64,000 nt of DNA from JANYHF01 sp963732765 (GCA_963732765.1 CAVTAS010000008.1:372001-436000); one strand, 5' to 3'. Positions 16,017 to 26,302 are shown, counted from the stretch's first letter. The notes: generated by a model from the sequence alone, not told the origin. Program-made: numbers and translations.

Positions 16017-16957
16017 GATGCGGCCTCGCGCCGGGCCTGCGCCTTGGCCTCGAAATGGTTGAACGCCATCATCGGCAGCACCAGGATGAACAGCAGAGCG
16101 ACGGCGACCGCCGAGGCCATCGGCCAATCGCGATTGGAGGCAAACTCGTCGCTGATGACGCGCCCGATCATAGGATCGGCCGAGTTGCCCACCAGCGTCG
16201 GAATGATCAACTCGCCCGAGGCCGGGATGAAGGTGAGGAGACCGCCGGCAATAATGCCGGGTACCGACAGCGGCAGTGTGATGTCCCAGAACACCTGCCA
16301 GGGACGCGAGCCCAGATCCATTGCGGCTTCATCCAGCGTGCTGTCGAGTTTCTCCAGATAGGCATAGAGCGGCAGGATCATGAACGGCAGGTAGGAATAG
16401 ACCATCACCAGGATGACAGCGAAATTGGTGTTCATGAGGGGGACGAAGCGGATCGCCCAATCGGCCGGCAGCACCAGGTTGATGCTGGATGTCAGCAGCT
16501 TGTTGAACCAGCTGTTGGAGCCCATCAGGCCGATCCAGGCGTAGACGCGCAACAGAAACGAAGTCCAGAACGGCAGGATGACCAGCATCAGCAGTACGTT
16601 GCGCCAGCGTGGCGAGACGCGCGTCAGCCCAAGCGCCATCGGGTAGCCGAGCAGCAGGCAGAGCAGCGTGGCTATGGCGGCGTTGTAGAGCGAGACTAGG
16701 TAGCTGCGGATGTAGAGCGTGTCGGTGAAGAGGCGCGCGAAGTTGCTGAACGTGACATGGGGCCAGGCCTCTGGAAACGCGAATGGCGGCGCGGCGGAGG
16801 ATTCCTGGCGTGCCAGCGCCATGGCGATGACGATGACGAACGGGACCAGGAAGAACGCGATCAGCCAGGCAAAGGGCGCCTTGATGATGATGTCGCGCCA
16901 GCCCACTCGGTTGAACCAGGCGGTGAGGCGGTGGAGGTGCGGGGACGATTCGGACAC
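16013..16957 (-). CDS. ABC transporter permease, PotH/spermidine-putrescine type
   Basis: The 314-residue permease has six predicted membrane segments and the EAA loop DEAAMDLGSRPWQVFWDITLPLSVPGI. The GSNSWFNKLL and PFMILPLYAYLEKLD stretches are characteristic of the PotB/PotH branch. It pairs with the PotI-type permease (4-base overlap) and is separated by one base from the ATPase gene. The order binding protein, ATPase, permease, permease is the usual potFGHI order. Confidence 0.92.
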   Translation of the reverse strand: MSESSPHLHRLTAWFNRVGWRDIIIKAPFAWLIAFFLVPFVIVIAMALARQESSAAPPFAFPEAWPHVTFSNFARLFTDTLYIRSYLVSLYNAAIATLLCLLLGYPMALGLTRVSPRWRNVLLMLVILPFWTSFLLRVYAWIGLMGSNSWFNKLLTSSINLVLPADWAIRFVPLMNTNFAVILVMVYSYLPFMILPLYAYLEKLDSTLDEAAMDLGSRPWQVFWDITLPLSVPGIIAGGLLTFIPASGELIIPTLVGNSADPMIGRVISDEFASNRDWPMASAVAVALLFILVLPMMAFNHFEAKAQARREAAS

Positions 16958-16958
16958 C

Positions 16959-18062
16959 TCAATCCTCCGTCAGCAGAATGGCGGCTGACGGATCGAAACT
17001 GAGCCACACCTTATCCTCCCATTGCGCGACCCGCTCGCTCTCGGCCGCGCGCCGCGCATTGACATTGTTGACCGACACCACCGTTCCCGACGGCAGTTGC
17101 ACCCGGTAAAGCGAATCCTTGCCGAAATAGCCGATATCGAGCACCACCCCCTCGACGGCGTTGATTGCCTCGGCCGGCTTGCTCCGTGAAATGACGATTT
17201 TTTCGGGCCGCACGGCAACGGAGACGCTGCTGCCTTTCCAGACCTTTGCCCCCGACTTGGCGCGAATGTCGGGGCCGAACCCTAGCGCCGTCACCACCGC
17301 CTCCCCCTTGGCCTGCGACGTCACCTCGCCCTCGAACATGTTGATCGAGCCGATGAAGTCGGCCACGAACCGGCTGTTGGGAAACTCATAGATCTCCGTG
17401 GGCGTCCCGATTTGCCGGATCACGCCCTTGTCCATCACGGCGATGCGGCTGGCCAGCGTCATCGCCTCTTCCTGGTCGTGCGTGACCACGATGAAGGTGA
17501 TGCCGGTCTTGTATTGGATGCTGGTCAGTTCGAACTGCGTGTGTTCGCGCAGCTTCTTGTCGAGCGCCCCCAGGGGCTCGTCCAGCAGCAGCACCTTGGG
17601 CTGTTTGGCCAGCGCACGGGCCAACGCCACCCGCTGTTTTTGCCCACCCGACAGCTGATGCGGCTTGCGTTCGGCCAGCTCCGTCAACTGTACCAGGTCG
17701 AGCATTTCGGCAACGCGCGACGCACGCTGGGCCTCGGTCATGGCGTCGTGCTTCAATCCGTAGCCGACGTTTTTCGCCACCGTCATATGCGGAAACAGCG
17801 CATAGGACTGGAACATCATGTTCACTGGGCGGTCGTAGGGCTGGACATTGGTCATGTCCTGGCCGTCGATGAAGATCTTTCCAGAGGTCGGCGTCGTGAA
17901 GCCGGCGAGCATGCGCAGCAACGTGGTCTTGCCGCAGCCCGAGCCGCCAAGAAGGGCGAACAACTCGCCCTTCATGATGTCGATGGACACGTCCTTTACA
18001 GCCACGAACGGACCGAAGGTCTTGGTGACGCCTTCAATTTTGATGAATGGCTCGGCGGCCAC
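16959..18062 (-). CDS. ABC transporter ATP-binding protein, PotG/PotA type
   Basis: The 367-residue ATPase has Walker A GGSGCGKTT (about residues 39-47), Q loop MMFQSY, signature LSGGQKQRVALARAL, Walker B VLLLDEPLGALD and the H loop VTHDQEE. A C-terminal TOBE-type domain (from about residue 285) is present, as in polyamine importers. It powers uptake through the two adjacent permeases. The start is 6 bases after the binding-protein stop. Confidence 0.94.
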   Translation of the reverse strand: MAAEPFIKIEGVTKTFGPFVAVKDVSIDIMKGELFALLGGSGCGKTTLLRMLAGFTTPTSGKIFIDGQDMTNVQPYDRPVNMMFQSYALFPHMTVAKNVGYGLKHDAMTEAQRASRVAEMLDLVQLTELAERKPHQLSGGQKQRVALARALAKQPKVLLLDEPLGALDKKLREHTQFELTSIQYKTGITFIVVTHDQEEAMTLASRIAVMDKGVIRQIGTPTEIYEFPNSRFVADFIGSINMFEGEVTSQAKGEAVVTALGFGPDIRAKSGAKVWKGSSVSVAVRPEKIVISRSKPAEAINAVEGVVLDIGYFGKDSLYRVQLPSGTVVSVNNVNARRAAESERVAQWEDKVWLSFDPSAAILLTED

Positions 18063-18068
18063 GGCGGC

Positions 18069-19175
18069 TCAACCCGTCTTAATCTGCTGCCAGGCGCGCG
18101 TGATCTCGCGGTTCTGCTCGTCATTCCAGGGCTTGGGGGTCCACATCAGTTTGATGGTCTCGGCGCTGGGATAAACGGCGGGATCGGCCAATACCGCCGG
18201 GTCGATGAATGCCTTGGAAGCCAGGTTGCCATTGGCGTAGTTGGTAAAGTTTGTGCACTTGGCGGCCACTTCGGCCAGCAGCATATAGTCCAAGAACTTA
18301 TATGCACTGTCCTTGTGCGTGGCGTCGCTCGGGATACACAAGCAATCGCACCAGGCGGGCGAACCGGTCTTTGGCACGAAATAGCCCAGGTTGATGTTGA
18401 CGCCCGCGTCGGTCGCGCGTTTCTTGGCGGTTGCATAATCGCCCGACCAGTTGTTGATCGCGCACAGTTCCTTGTTGGGAATGGCATTGAGATAGTTGGT
18501 GTTGTCGAAGGTGCGGATGGTCTTGCGGATCGGCTTGAACAGATCGACCACCGCCTGATAATCGGCTGTGTTGGTGGTGTCGCCATCCTTGCCGACGTAT
18601 TTCAGCAGCATCGGCATGACGTCGAACGGCGAATCCAGGATGGAAATGCCGCAATCGGCCAGCTTGGCCGCATTCTCGGGCTTGAAGATGGTGTCGAGCG
18701 AATCCAGCGCCGCGTTCGGCAGCCGCTCTTTGATCATATCCAGATTGTAGGTGACGCCGACCGAGCCCCACATATAGGGGATGGAGCGCTCGTTGTTGGG
18801 ATCCCAGCCCGACATGATGCGCAGAACTTCCGGATCGAGATTGCCCCAACCTGAAAGCTTGCTGCGATCCAGCTTATCGTAGACGCCCGCCTTGGCGAAG
18901 CGCGGCATCTCGATACCGGCCGATACAACCACGTCATAGCCTGTCTTGCCGGCCAGCATCTTGGCCTGCATCTCCTCGGCCGAGGAGTAGGTGTCGTAGG
19001 TGACCTTGATGTTGGTCGCCCTCTGGAAGTCTTCGACTGTGGTCTCACCGATGTAGTCGGCCCAGTTGTAGACATTAAGCACCGCGTCCTCGGCCTGGGC
19101 GCGCCTCACGAAGGGCATCGCCAGCGCCGCGCCGCCAATGACGCCCAAGGCCGAGCGTCGTGTTAATTTCGTCAT
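18069..19175 (-). CDS. Extracellular solute-binding protein, PotF type
   Basis: The 368-residue periplasmic protein begins MTKLTRRSALGVIGGAALAMPFVRRAQA. This is a signal peptide with a twin-arginine-like motif. The mature part opens LNVYNWADYIG, the hallmark of PotD/PotF binding proteins, and contains YDVVVSAGIEMPRF and WGSVGVTYN. GGAGGAGG precedes ATG 19175. The longer frame upstream overlaps the Rieske gene and is spurious. It starts 47 bases after the Rieske oxygenase gene, so uptake and catabolism appear coupled. Confidence 0.93.
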   Translation of the reverse strand: MTKLTRRSALGVIGGAALAMPFVRRAQAEDAVLNVYNWADYIGETTVEDFQRATNIKVTYDTYSSAEEMQAKMLAGKTGYDVVVSAGIEMPRFAKAGVYDKLDRSKLSGWGNLDPEVLRIMSGWDPNNERSIPYMWGSVGVTYNLDMIKERLPNAALDSLDTIFKPENAAKLADCGISILDSPFDVMPMLLKYVGKDGDTTNTADYQAVVDLFKPIRKTIRTFDNTNYLNAIPNKELCAINNWSGDYATAKKRATDAGVNINLGYFVPKTGSPAWCDCLCIPSDATHKDSAYKFLDYMLLAEVAAKCTNFTNYANGNLASKAFIDPAVLADPAVYPSAETIKLMWTPKPWNDEQNREITRAWQQIKTG

Positions 19176-19222
19176 GAGTGCCTCCTCCCAGAGGTTTGAT
19201 TTTGTTACGCCTATCGTGCCGT

Positions 19223-20428
19223 CTATTTTGTCTGAAGTGAAGCATTGATTGCAGCCATCTCGGCCTCCGCCGGCGCTGCGTCCAGCGACATCACCGGCAG
19301 CCGCTGCCGCAACTGGTCGTGATGGTTGCGAACGCCGTGCTCCAGGTCGGAGAGATGGAAGCCCGCAAAGGCCGTGGATTTCATCGCCTCGTTCGACCAG
19401 ACCGAAAGCTGGCGGTCCTCGCGCGACGTCTCGCGATCGATCCTGAGTGCCAGATAGCGGGCCAGCCGCTGCTCCCGGCTTTCTTCCGGCCGCCGATAGA
19501 TGGCGCCACGCATGATGGTATGGCCAGGCGTCACCGGGAACTCCTGGTAGAATTGCACCGTCTCGGGCGCGACGCTGAACACCGCGTTGGGAAACAGGCC
19601 GTAGTAGTCCCAACTGCGCTGCTTCTGCTTCGGCAGCCACTCCTGCGTCGGCGAGATCTTCACATAGTTGCGCACGCTCCAGCGCCGCCCGGCATGAGTA
19701 TTGTAGGGACCGAACGAGCGGCTGAGGCCATCGTCGCGCACCTCGTCGACATAGTTGGAGCCGTAGAGGTCCTGCAGACCAGGGTGCGCCATGGCCACGT
19801 GGTAACCCTCATTGTCGACATCGCGCACCGATTTCCAATTCACCCAATGGTCGTCGCGCCAGAAACCAGAGCAGGGCACGAGGTCATGCGGCCGGTACGC
19901 CGCAATATCGCTTTCGATCGGCTTGAGCCAAGTGGCGACCGAGAGTTGCGGACCGGGGCGGAAGCGGATGAAGATGAAGCCGTTCCAGACCTCCATCTCC
20001 AGCGGCGTGAGGCCAAACTTGGATTTGTCGATGCCGCCGAAACTCTCTGGTCGGGCGGGGCCGCGCAAGGATCCATCGAGATTGTAGACCCAGCCATGGA
20101 ACGGGCAAACCAGAGCATTCCTGCAATTGCCCGCCGCGTTCGCCACCACCCGCCCGCCACGATGCCGGCAGATGTTGTTCATGGCGCGCAAGGTTCCGTC
20201 CGTACCGCGCACAATAAGAGCACGCTCATCGGCAAGATCGACGGTGAAGTAATCGCCAGGCTTGGGCGCGTCGCTGATGTGGCCGGCAAGTTGCCAATGG
20301 TTCAGGAACAGCTCGGCCTTCTCCAGCTCGCACAATGCCGCGCTGTGATAGGTCCAGGCCGGCAAGCCGCGCCGATCCCAGTTCGGCAACTTGGGACCTT
20401 TGCGAAAGTCCATGTTCCGCTCGGTCAT
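19223..20428 (-). CDS. Rieske non-heme iron oxygenase, large subunit (betaine-type demethylase family)
   Basis: This 401-residue enzyme has a Rieske [2Fe-2S] domain with Cys87-x-His89 (CRHRGG) and Cys108-x2-His111 (CPFHGW), and a catalytic domain whose mononuclear iron ligands include His210 and His215 in DNEGYHVAMAHPGL. It belongs to the oxygenases that demethylate glycine betaine, carnitine, stachydrine and similar N-methylated compounds. Reducing equivalents must come from a separate reductase, which is not present in the window. Its neighbours, a GcvT-like demethylase and flavoproteins, support a demethylation pathway. The exact substrate is unknown. Confidence 0.88.
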   Translation of the reverse strand: MTERNMDFRKGPKLPNWDRRGLPAWTYHSAALCELEKAELFLNHWQLAGHISDAPKPGDYFTVDLADERALIVRGTDGTLRAMNNICRHRGGRVVANAAGNCRNALVCPFHGWVYNLDGSLRGPARPESFGGIDKSKFGLTPLEMEVWNGFIFIRFRPGPQLSVATWLKPIESDIAAYRPHDLVPCSGFWRDDHWVNWKSVRDVDNEGYHVAMAHPGLQDLYGSNYVDEVRDDGLSRSFGPYNTHAGRRWSVRNYVKISPTQEWLPKQKQRSWDYYGLFPNAVFSVAPETVQFYQEFPVTPGHTIMRGAIYRRPEESREQRLARYLALRIDRETSREDRQLSVWSNEAMKSTAFAGFHLSDLEHGVRNHHDQLRQRLPVMSLDAAPAEAEMAAINASLQTK

Positions 20429-20449
20429 CTTGTGAACTCCCTCACCTGA

Positions 20450-21652
20450 TCAGAACAGCCCGGGCGGCGTCGCGCGCCGGCGCGGATGAAAGAAGAACGG
20501 CCGCTCGGCGATGCGCGCGCGCAGCATCAGCTTATGATACTGCAACTCGCGCTTGGCGTAGACCTCGACCCAGAGATTGTCGCTGCGCCGATCATGATAC
20601 GGGCGCTCCAGCATGGCGAGCGCGATGTTGCGCTTGGTGCTGGGCGACCAGACCGCTGCCGTGATGTGCCCGACCTCGCGGCTCTTGTTGTGATAGATCA
20701 GCGAGTTCTCCGCCGAGACATTGCCCTCGATATCGAGCCCGGCCAGCGCCCAGCGGGACGTGCCCTTGGTCGTCTCGGCCAGCAGCGCGCGCCGGCCATT
20801 GAAGTGCCCCTTGTCGAAATCCACCATCCACTCCAGCCCGACCTCGAACGGCGAGCGCGCGCGATTGCTGCGCAGGGCGATGTCGGCGGGGACGAAGTCC
20901 AGGTTGGTGACTATGAAGCCGGCCTCGATGCGAGCCATGTCGAGGGCGGTCGTGCCGATGGGGCGGATGCCATAGAGCTTGCCGGCCTCGAACAGCAGGT
21001 CCCACAGTTCCAGCGCACGATCTGGCGTGGTCCAAAGCTCGTAGCCGAGATCGCCGGTAAAGCCGGTACGGGAAATAGTCAGTAAGCCGCCGGACGGGAG
21101 CGGGAAGGTGGCGAGCTGGAAGGGTTTCAGCGTGCTGGCATCGGCAAAGCCAGCGGCTTTCAGCACCGCGAAAGCGCATGGTCCCTGCAGCGACAGCGCC
21201 GCGATGTCCTCGGTCACCTCGCGGATCTCGACATCGTAGCTGAGGGCGCTATCGAGCAGCCACGGCAGATGCCGCTCCTGGCAGCAGAGCAGGAAATCCG
21301 TGTCGCCATGACGGAACAACGTGCCGTCGTCCAAGAGCTTGCCATGGTCGTCGCACCAGGCGGTGTACTGAACGTGATCCACCATGAGTTTCGTCACATT
21401 GCGGATGGTCAGCCGATTGAGATAGGCCGAGGCATCCTTGCCCGTGATCCGGTACTTCACCATCGGCGACAGATCGTAGAGGCTCGCCTGGTTGCGGATG
21501 GCCGTGTATTCCATCGGCACATCGTCGAAGGCGAGGGCCGTGGTGTAGCCGCCCCACGGTCCCCACTGGTTGAGCCGGTTCAGCGCCGACGTGCGGGCGT
21601 GGAATGGCGAGGTCAGCAGCGGCCTCATGTAGTGCAGGCGCGGATCGCTCAT
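20450..21652 (-). CDS. GcvT-family aminomethyltransferase-like demethylase
   Basis: The 400-residue protein is a stand-alone GcvT fold that would move a methyl or methylene group from an amine or sulfonium donor to tetrahydrofolate. Motifs include PMEYTAIRNQASLYDLSPMVKYRITGKDA, SRTGFTGDLGYELWTTPD and ALDMARIEAGFI. The C-terminal half resembles the DmdA-like and betaine-demethylation branch more than the glycine cleavage T protein, because no gcvH or gcvP is adjacent. The start overlaps the upstream flavoprotein by 4 bases and the Rieske gene follows after 21 bases. Confidence 0.85.
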   Translation of the reverse strand: MSDPRLHYMRPLLTSPFHARTSALNRLNQWGPWGGYTTALAFDDVPMEYTAIRNQASLYDLSPMVKYRITGKDASAYLNRLTIRNVTKLMVDHVQYTAWCDDHGKLLDDGTLFRHGDTDFLLCCQERHLPWLLDSALSYDVEIREVTEDIAALSLQGPCAFAVLKAAGFADASTLKPFQLATFPLPSGGLLTISRTGFTGDLGYELWTTPDRALELWDLLFEAGKLYGIRPIGTTALDMARIEAGFIVTNLDFVPADIALRSNRARSPFEVGLEWMVDFDKGHFNGRRALLAETTKGTSRWALAGLDIEGNVSAENSLIYHNKSREVGHITAAVWSPSTKRNIALAMLERPYHDRRSDNLWVEVYAKRELQYHKLMLRARIAERPFFFHPRRRATPPGLF

Positions 21653-23211
21653 CGCCGGCCCTCCGTGGCGAGGATGCGTTCGGCCGCGTTCCAGCCCGCC
21701 GCACCCGAAACGCCTCCGCCCGGATGGCTGCCCGCGCTGGCAAGAAAGAGGCCTGCGATGGGCGTTTCGTATTGTGCCGCCCCGATCATAGGACGCAGAA
21801 AGAGCATCTGCTCGACGGCAAGTTCGCCGTGATGCCAGTTGCCGCCGACGAAGCCGAATTGGGTTTCGAGGTCCTGTGGCGTGAGGAGTTCGCTGGCCGT
21901 CACCAGTCTGCCGATCCCGGGAGCGTGCGCTTCCAGGACGGCCATGATGCGCTCACGGAACACCGCCCTCCCCGTCTCCCAACCGCCCTTCAGCGCATAG
22001 GGGGCAAACTGAACAATGGCAGATAGGACATGACAACCGGCCGGTGCATGGCCAGCCTCAAAGGCGCTCGGCAGCACGATCTCCATCACCGGGCGCTCGG
22101 AGAACTCGCCATACTTCGACGCATTGAAGGCGGTCTCGACCTCGCGGATCGTTGGAGCGATGATCAGCCGCGATCGCAGGTCTGCGCCACGGAAATCGGG
22201 CGTCCCGCCCAACGCCAGATGCAGCTTGCAGGCTGTACCGCGCATACGGATGTTTTGAGTGCGCCGCACAAATCCGGTATCGAGATGGCGCGGGCCGACA
22301 AGATCGAGCAGCGTGGTCTTCGGGTTGATGGCCGAGACAATTGTCCGCGCGCGCAACTCCTCGCCACCGACCAGCGTTATGCCGGCGACGCGGTCGTTCT
22401 CGGTAGTCGTTTGCGCCACTCTCGCGTTCAGGCGGATCTCGACACCGAGCGCTTGCACCGCCGACGCCATGGCCGTCGCGACCGCGCCCATGCCGCCCTT
22501 GGGGAGCGCCAAACCGCCGACCTCGCCGGCCGCTTCGCCCGCGAGCCGGTTCAGCAGCAGGATCAGCGAATTGGGCGAGCGCGGCCCGAGATTGGCACCG
22601 AGCACCGTGTCGAAGGCCAACAACCCTTTGAGCCGGTCATCCGTCAACTCATCGTCCAGCACATCGGCGACGTTGATCAGCAGAAGCCGCATGAACTCGC
22701 GCAGATCATCGCGCCCGAGGCGGCGGATGTTCAAGCCGTGCTGCGCGAGTTTCAATAGCGGATTGCCGGCACCTGAAGTGATGCGCGGCGGCGTCATGTC
22801 TTTGAACGGACGCAGTACGGCGGCGTAGCGCATGAGACGTTGGCGGAGCGTCGCCCAGGCCTCGCGATCGGCCGGCGTCAAGGTGCCCTTGATCGTTGCT
22901 CCATAGGCGCCCTCAAGGACCAAGTGATCGCCAGTCGCCGATACCGCCGTCGACGGGATCGATGTCGCCGCATAGGCCAGACCATGCCGCTTGAGATCGA
23001 GGTCGCGCTCGACGCGTGGGTCGAGCATGTTGAGCAGATGCGCTACCGGACTGACGCGATAACCCGGCGCAAACTCGCGTGTCTGCGCACCGCCGCCAAC
23101 CACGCCGGATTGCTCCAGCACCAGAATTTTCCGCCCCGCCTTGGCGAGACGTCCGGCTGCGGCGAGCCCATTGGTGCCGCCACCGATGACGATCATATCA
23201 TAGGATCGCAT
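21649..23211 (-). CDS. Phytoene-desaturase-fold FAD oxidoreductase (first of pair)
   Basis: The 520-residue flavoprotein begins with an FAD dinucleotide motif VIGGGTNGLAAAGRLAKAG (residues 8-26) followed by VLEQSGVVGGGAQTREFAPGYRV and ends SAGSHPGGGVSGAAGWNAAE, the conserved C-terminal FAD motif of the NAD(P)/FAD-dependent phytoene-desaturase-like family. Members of this branch in amine-catabolic operons are not carotenoid enzymes and are thought to be amine or alcohol oxidoreductases. It overlaps the second, related flavoprotein gene by 14 bases, so the two may form a heteromer. Confidence 0.85.
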   Translation of the reverse strand: MRSYDMIVIGGGTNGLAAAGRLAKAGRKILVLEQSGVVGGGAQTREFAPGYRVSPVAHLLNMLDPRVERDLDLKRHGLAYAATSIPSTAVSATGDHLVLEGAYGATIKGTLTPADREAWATLRQRLMRYAAVLRPFKDMTPPRITSGAGNPLLKLAQHGLNIRRLGRDDLREFMRLLLINVADVLDDELTDDRLKGLLAFDTVLGANLGPRSPNSLILLLNRLAGEAAGEVGGLALPKGGMGAVATAMASAVQALGVEIRLNARVAQTTTENDRVAGITLVGGEELRARTIVSAINPKTTLLDLVGPRHLDTGFVRRTQNIRMRGTACKLHLALGGTPDFRGADLRSRLIIAPTIREVETAFNASKYGEFSERPVMEIVLPSAFEAGHAPAGCHVLSAIVQFAPYALKGGWETGRAVFRERIMAVLEAHAPGIGRLVTASELLTPQDLETQFGFVGGNWHHGELAVEQMLFLRPMIGAAQYETPIAGLFLASAGSHPGGGVSGAAGWNAAERILATEGRR

Positions 23212-24815
23212 AGGCAGCGCTCATGGTAGCGGGCAACTTCATGTCGCGCAGGATTTCGGCGGCGGCGTTGCGGCCAGGGGCACCCATCACGCCGCCGCCG
23301 GGATGGGTGGACGAGCCGCACATCCAGAGATCCTTGATTGGCGAGCGGTATTGCGCCGCGCCGGGGACGGGGCGGTTGAACAGCAGCTGATCGAACGTGA
23401 GTTCGCCCTGGAAGATGTTGCCTTCGGTGAGGCCAACCTCGCGCTCCAGTTCGCGCGGGGTGCGCACTTCCATATGCAAGATCAGATCTTTGAAACCGGG
23501 CGCATACTCCGCAATTTGATCGATCACGGCCGCGCCGAAGGCATCGCGATCCGCATCTGTCCACTCGCCGCCATTGATCTTGGGCGGCGCGTATTGCACA
23601 AAGCAGCTCATGAAGTGCTTGCCCGGCGGCGTCATGGTCGGGTCAATCAGTGTCGGGATCATCATGTCCTGGAACGGATCGCGCGACCAGCGGCCGGCCT
23701 TCCAGTCGTCGTAGGCCTTCTCCATGCGCTCGATCGAATCGGTGAAGTGCAGGTCGCCGCGCATGCAGGGCGAGCCTTCTCGGCAGCGCCGTGAACTTCG
23801 GCAGGCCGTCGAGCGCGATGTTCACCTTGCCCGACGAGCCGCGGATTTTGAAGGTCTTGACCTGCTTCAGGAACGGGGCCGGTAGATCCTTTGCGTCGAC
23901 GCACTTAAGAAATGTTCGCTTCACATCCAGGTTGGAGACCACGCGCTTGCCGTAAATCTCATCGCCTCCCTCCAGCGAAACGCCAATGGCGCGGCCGTTC
24001 TTGACGATGATCCGCTCAACGCCGTTCCCGGTACGGATCTCGCCGCCGGTCGCCGCCAGCGATTTCGACATGGCCTGCGTGATCGAGCCCATGCCGCCGC
24101 GCGCAAAACCCCAGGCGCCGATGTTGCCGTCCACATCGCCCATGTAGTGGTGCAGCAGCACATAGGCCGATCCCGGCGACATCGGGCCGAGCGCGGTGCC
24201 GATGATGGCGGACACGGCGAGATAGGCCTTGATGACCGGGTGCTCGAAATACTCGTCGAGGAAGTCCGAGATGCTCATGGTCCAGAAGCGCACCATGTCG
24301 CAGAGCTCGGTCTCCGACAAATCGAACAGCTTGCGGCCGAGGAACATCATCTCCTGCAGATCGCGTGGGCGGAAGCTGGTCGGATCGGGTGGCGTGCGCA
24401 TCAGCAGGGGGCGGATGAACCGGCAGTGGCGCAGGATATCGCGCGAGTACCGATCATAGGCTTCGGCATCGCGTTTGGAATGGCGGGCGAATTCGCGCCG
24501 GTTGGCGTCGTGGTCGCGGTACATGCCGAGATAGCCGCCATCGCGCGTGAACACCGCGCCGCCCTCGTAGGGCAGGATCTGCAATCCGTGCTTGGGTAAT
24601 TCGAGATCGCGCATGATCTCGGGGCGGAGCAATGACGAGACGTAGGAGCAGTTGGAATAGGTGAAGCCGGGATGAAGCGAGCGCGACACCGCTGCCCCAC
24701 CGACCCAATCGTTCTTCTCGACCACCACCACCTTCAGGCCAGCCTTGGCCAGGTAACAGGCCGTCACCAGCCCATTGTGGCCGCCGCCGACGATGATGGC
24801 GTCGTACCCGGTCAC
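23198..24815 (-). pseudogene. Phytoene-desaturase-fold FAD oxidoreductase (second of pair), frameshifted
   Basis: The 538-residue restored protein starts at GTG about 24815, opening with TGYDAIIVGGGHNGLVTACYLAKAG and ending SSTHPGGGVMGAPGRNAAAEIL. It is therefore a paralogue of the neighbouring flavoprotein. As read, the frame breaks near 23780. Removing one base joins LPKFTALP to EGSPCMRGDLHFTDS, which restores the family sequence. The start overlaps the aminotransferase stop in a GTGA. Cause of the break is probably an assembly insertion. Confidence 0.82.
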
Positions 24816-26158
24816 GCTTTCCGCTCCGCGGCCAGCTGCTCCAGTGTCATGTCCACGGCCGTCTCCATGGCCTTCAGAGTATCGGCAAGGCAGGCGGCAT
24901 CGTGTGCCTCGCACATGAACCACGGCTCGCGCGAATCCGGTTCGCAGATGATGCCGAGGTCGTGCAGGTGAAAGGCCATCTTGTCGTAAAAGGTGTAGTC
25001 GGACCGTTTCCAGGCGCGATAGTCCTTGGGCGGCTCGGGCGCAAAGAACAGGCCGAACATGGCCGAGTGGCCGGAGAAAGAGTGAACAATGTTGCGGCGA
25101 TCCAGGATGTCCTTGATGCCGGCCTTCAGGCGCTCGCCATAGGCGGCCAGGGTTGCGAGCGCAGGTGTGTCGTCGAGGATTTCCAGGCATTTCTCGGCGG
25201 CCGCGAGCGATACCGAATGCGCCGTGTACGTCCCGCCGTGTGCCGCCCCGCCATAGCGGAACAGGCGCATGATGTCCTCGCGCCCGCCGATCGCTGAGAT
25301 CGGATAACCGTTGCGCCATGGCCTTGGCGAAAGTCGAGATGTCGGGCCGCACGCCATAGAGCGATTGCACACCGCCCTTGGCGACGCGGAAACCCGACTT
25401 CACCTCGTCGATAATGAGCAGCTACGCCATATGTGTCGCACAGAGCGCGCGCGGTCTTCACAAACTCAGTGGCTCGCGGTGATCGCGCAGCAGTTGCCCA
25501 TCATCGGCTCTATCAACATGGCCCCGATGTGATCGGCGTGCTTGCGGAAGATGTCTTCCAGCCGCTCGGCATCGTTCATCGGCGTGAGATAGACGAGGTC
25601 CTTCAGCAGCTGCGGAATGCCGCACGAATAGGGCGCTTTCACGGGTTCCTGGCCGCTGTCCGGGTTCCAGTCCGCGAGATTGGCCATCCACATGGCGGCG
25701 TCGAACAGGCCGTGATAGCTGCCCTCGATCAGGATGTAGCTGTCCTTGCCTGAGTACGCCCGAGCCAGCCGCAGCGCTGCCATCACCGCTTCGGTGCCGC
25801 TGTTGGAAAAGCGCACGAGGTCGATCGACGGCACCATCTTGGCCATGCGGTCGGCAACGCTCAGTTCACGCTCGGTCGACAGCGCAAAGACGCCGCCGAC
25901 GTTCATGCCCTGACGCGCCGCCTCGTCCACGCGTTCGTCGGCATAGCCCAGAATGTTGGGGCCATAGCCGAGGCGGTAGTCGACATACTCGTTGCCGTCA
26001 ATGTCCCAGAGGCGCCCGCCCTTGCCGTGGTGGATATAGATCGTCCGCTGCTCGCCCCAGTAGCGGAATGTCGATGACACACCGAGCGGCAGCCGCTGCA
26101 CCGCCTTGCGGAACTGGGCGTTCGATTTGGTCAGGTCGCGCGTGTTACGTTTGGTCAT
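24812..26158 (-). pseudogene. Class III aminotransferase (glutamate-1-semialdehyde aminotransferase-like), three one-base insertions
   Basis: The restored 447-residue PLP enzyme reads FRYWGEQRTIYIHHGKGGRLWDIDGNEYVDY near the start, FSNSGTEAVMAALRLAR, then IDEVKSGFR and the PLP lysine in TFAKAMANGYPISA. This is a class III fold close to HemL, but not necessarily HemL. Three single-base insertions at about 25468, 25422 and 25313 break the frame. Removing them recovers every conserved motif. It is the first gene of the minus-strand operon, 144 bases from the divergent BetI-like regulator. A role as transaminase acting on the demethylated product is inferred. Confidence 0.82.
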
Positions 26159-26202
26159 GTGAGGACGTCCGTTCGGCGCCGATTAGACAGTCTCCCGCCA
26201 TT

Positions 26203-26218
26203 TTGACTGGGCTGTCAA
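26203..26218. promoter_or_regulatory. Operator candidate between aminotransferase operon and BetI-like gene
   Basis: TTGAC (26203-26207) and GTCAA (26214-26218) form a perfect dyad with a 6-base spacer in the 144-base divergent promoter region. TetR/BetI dimers bind dyads of this kind, so it is a candidate site for the adjacent regulator controlling both directions. Confidence 0.45.
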
Positions 26219-26302
26219 TCAGAATTGGCGCTTTGCTGGTGCCGGCAAGTCTGCTTAGCTGTCGGTGAAGGCAGATCCTGCGCCAGCACATGACGGGCAC
26301 CG

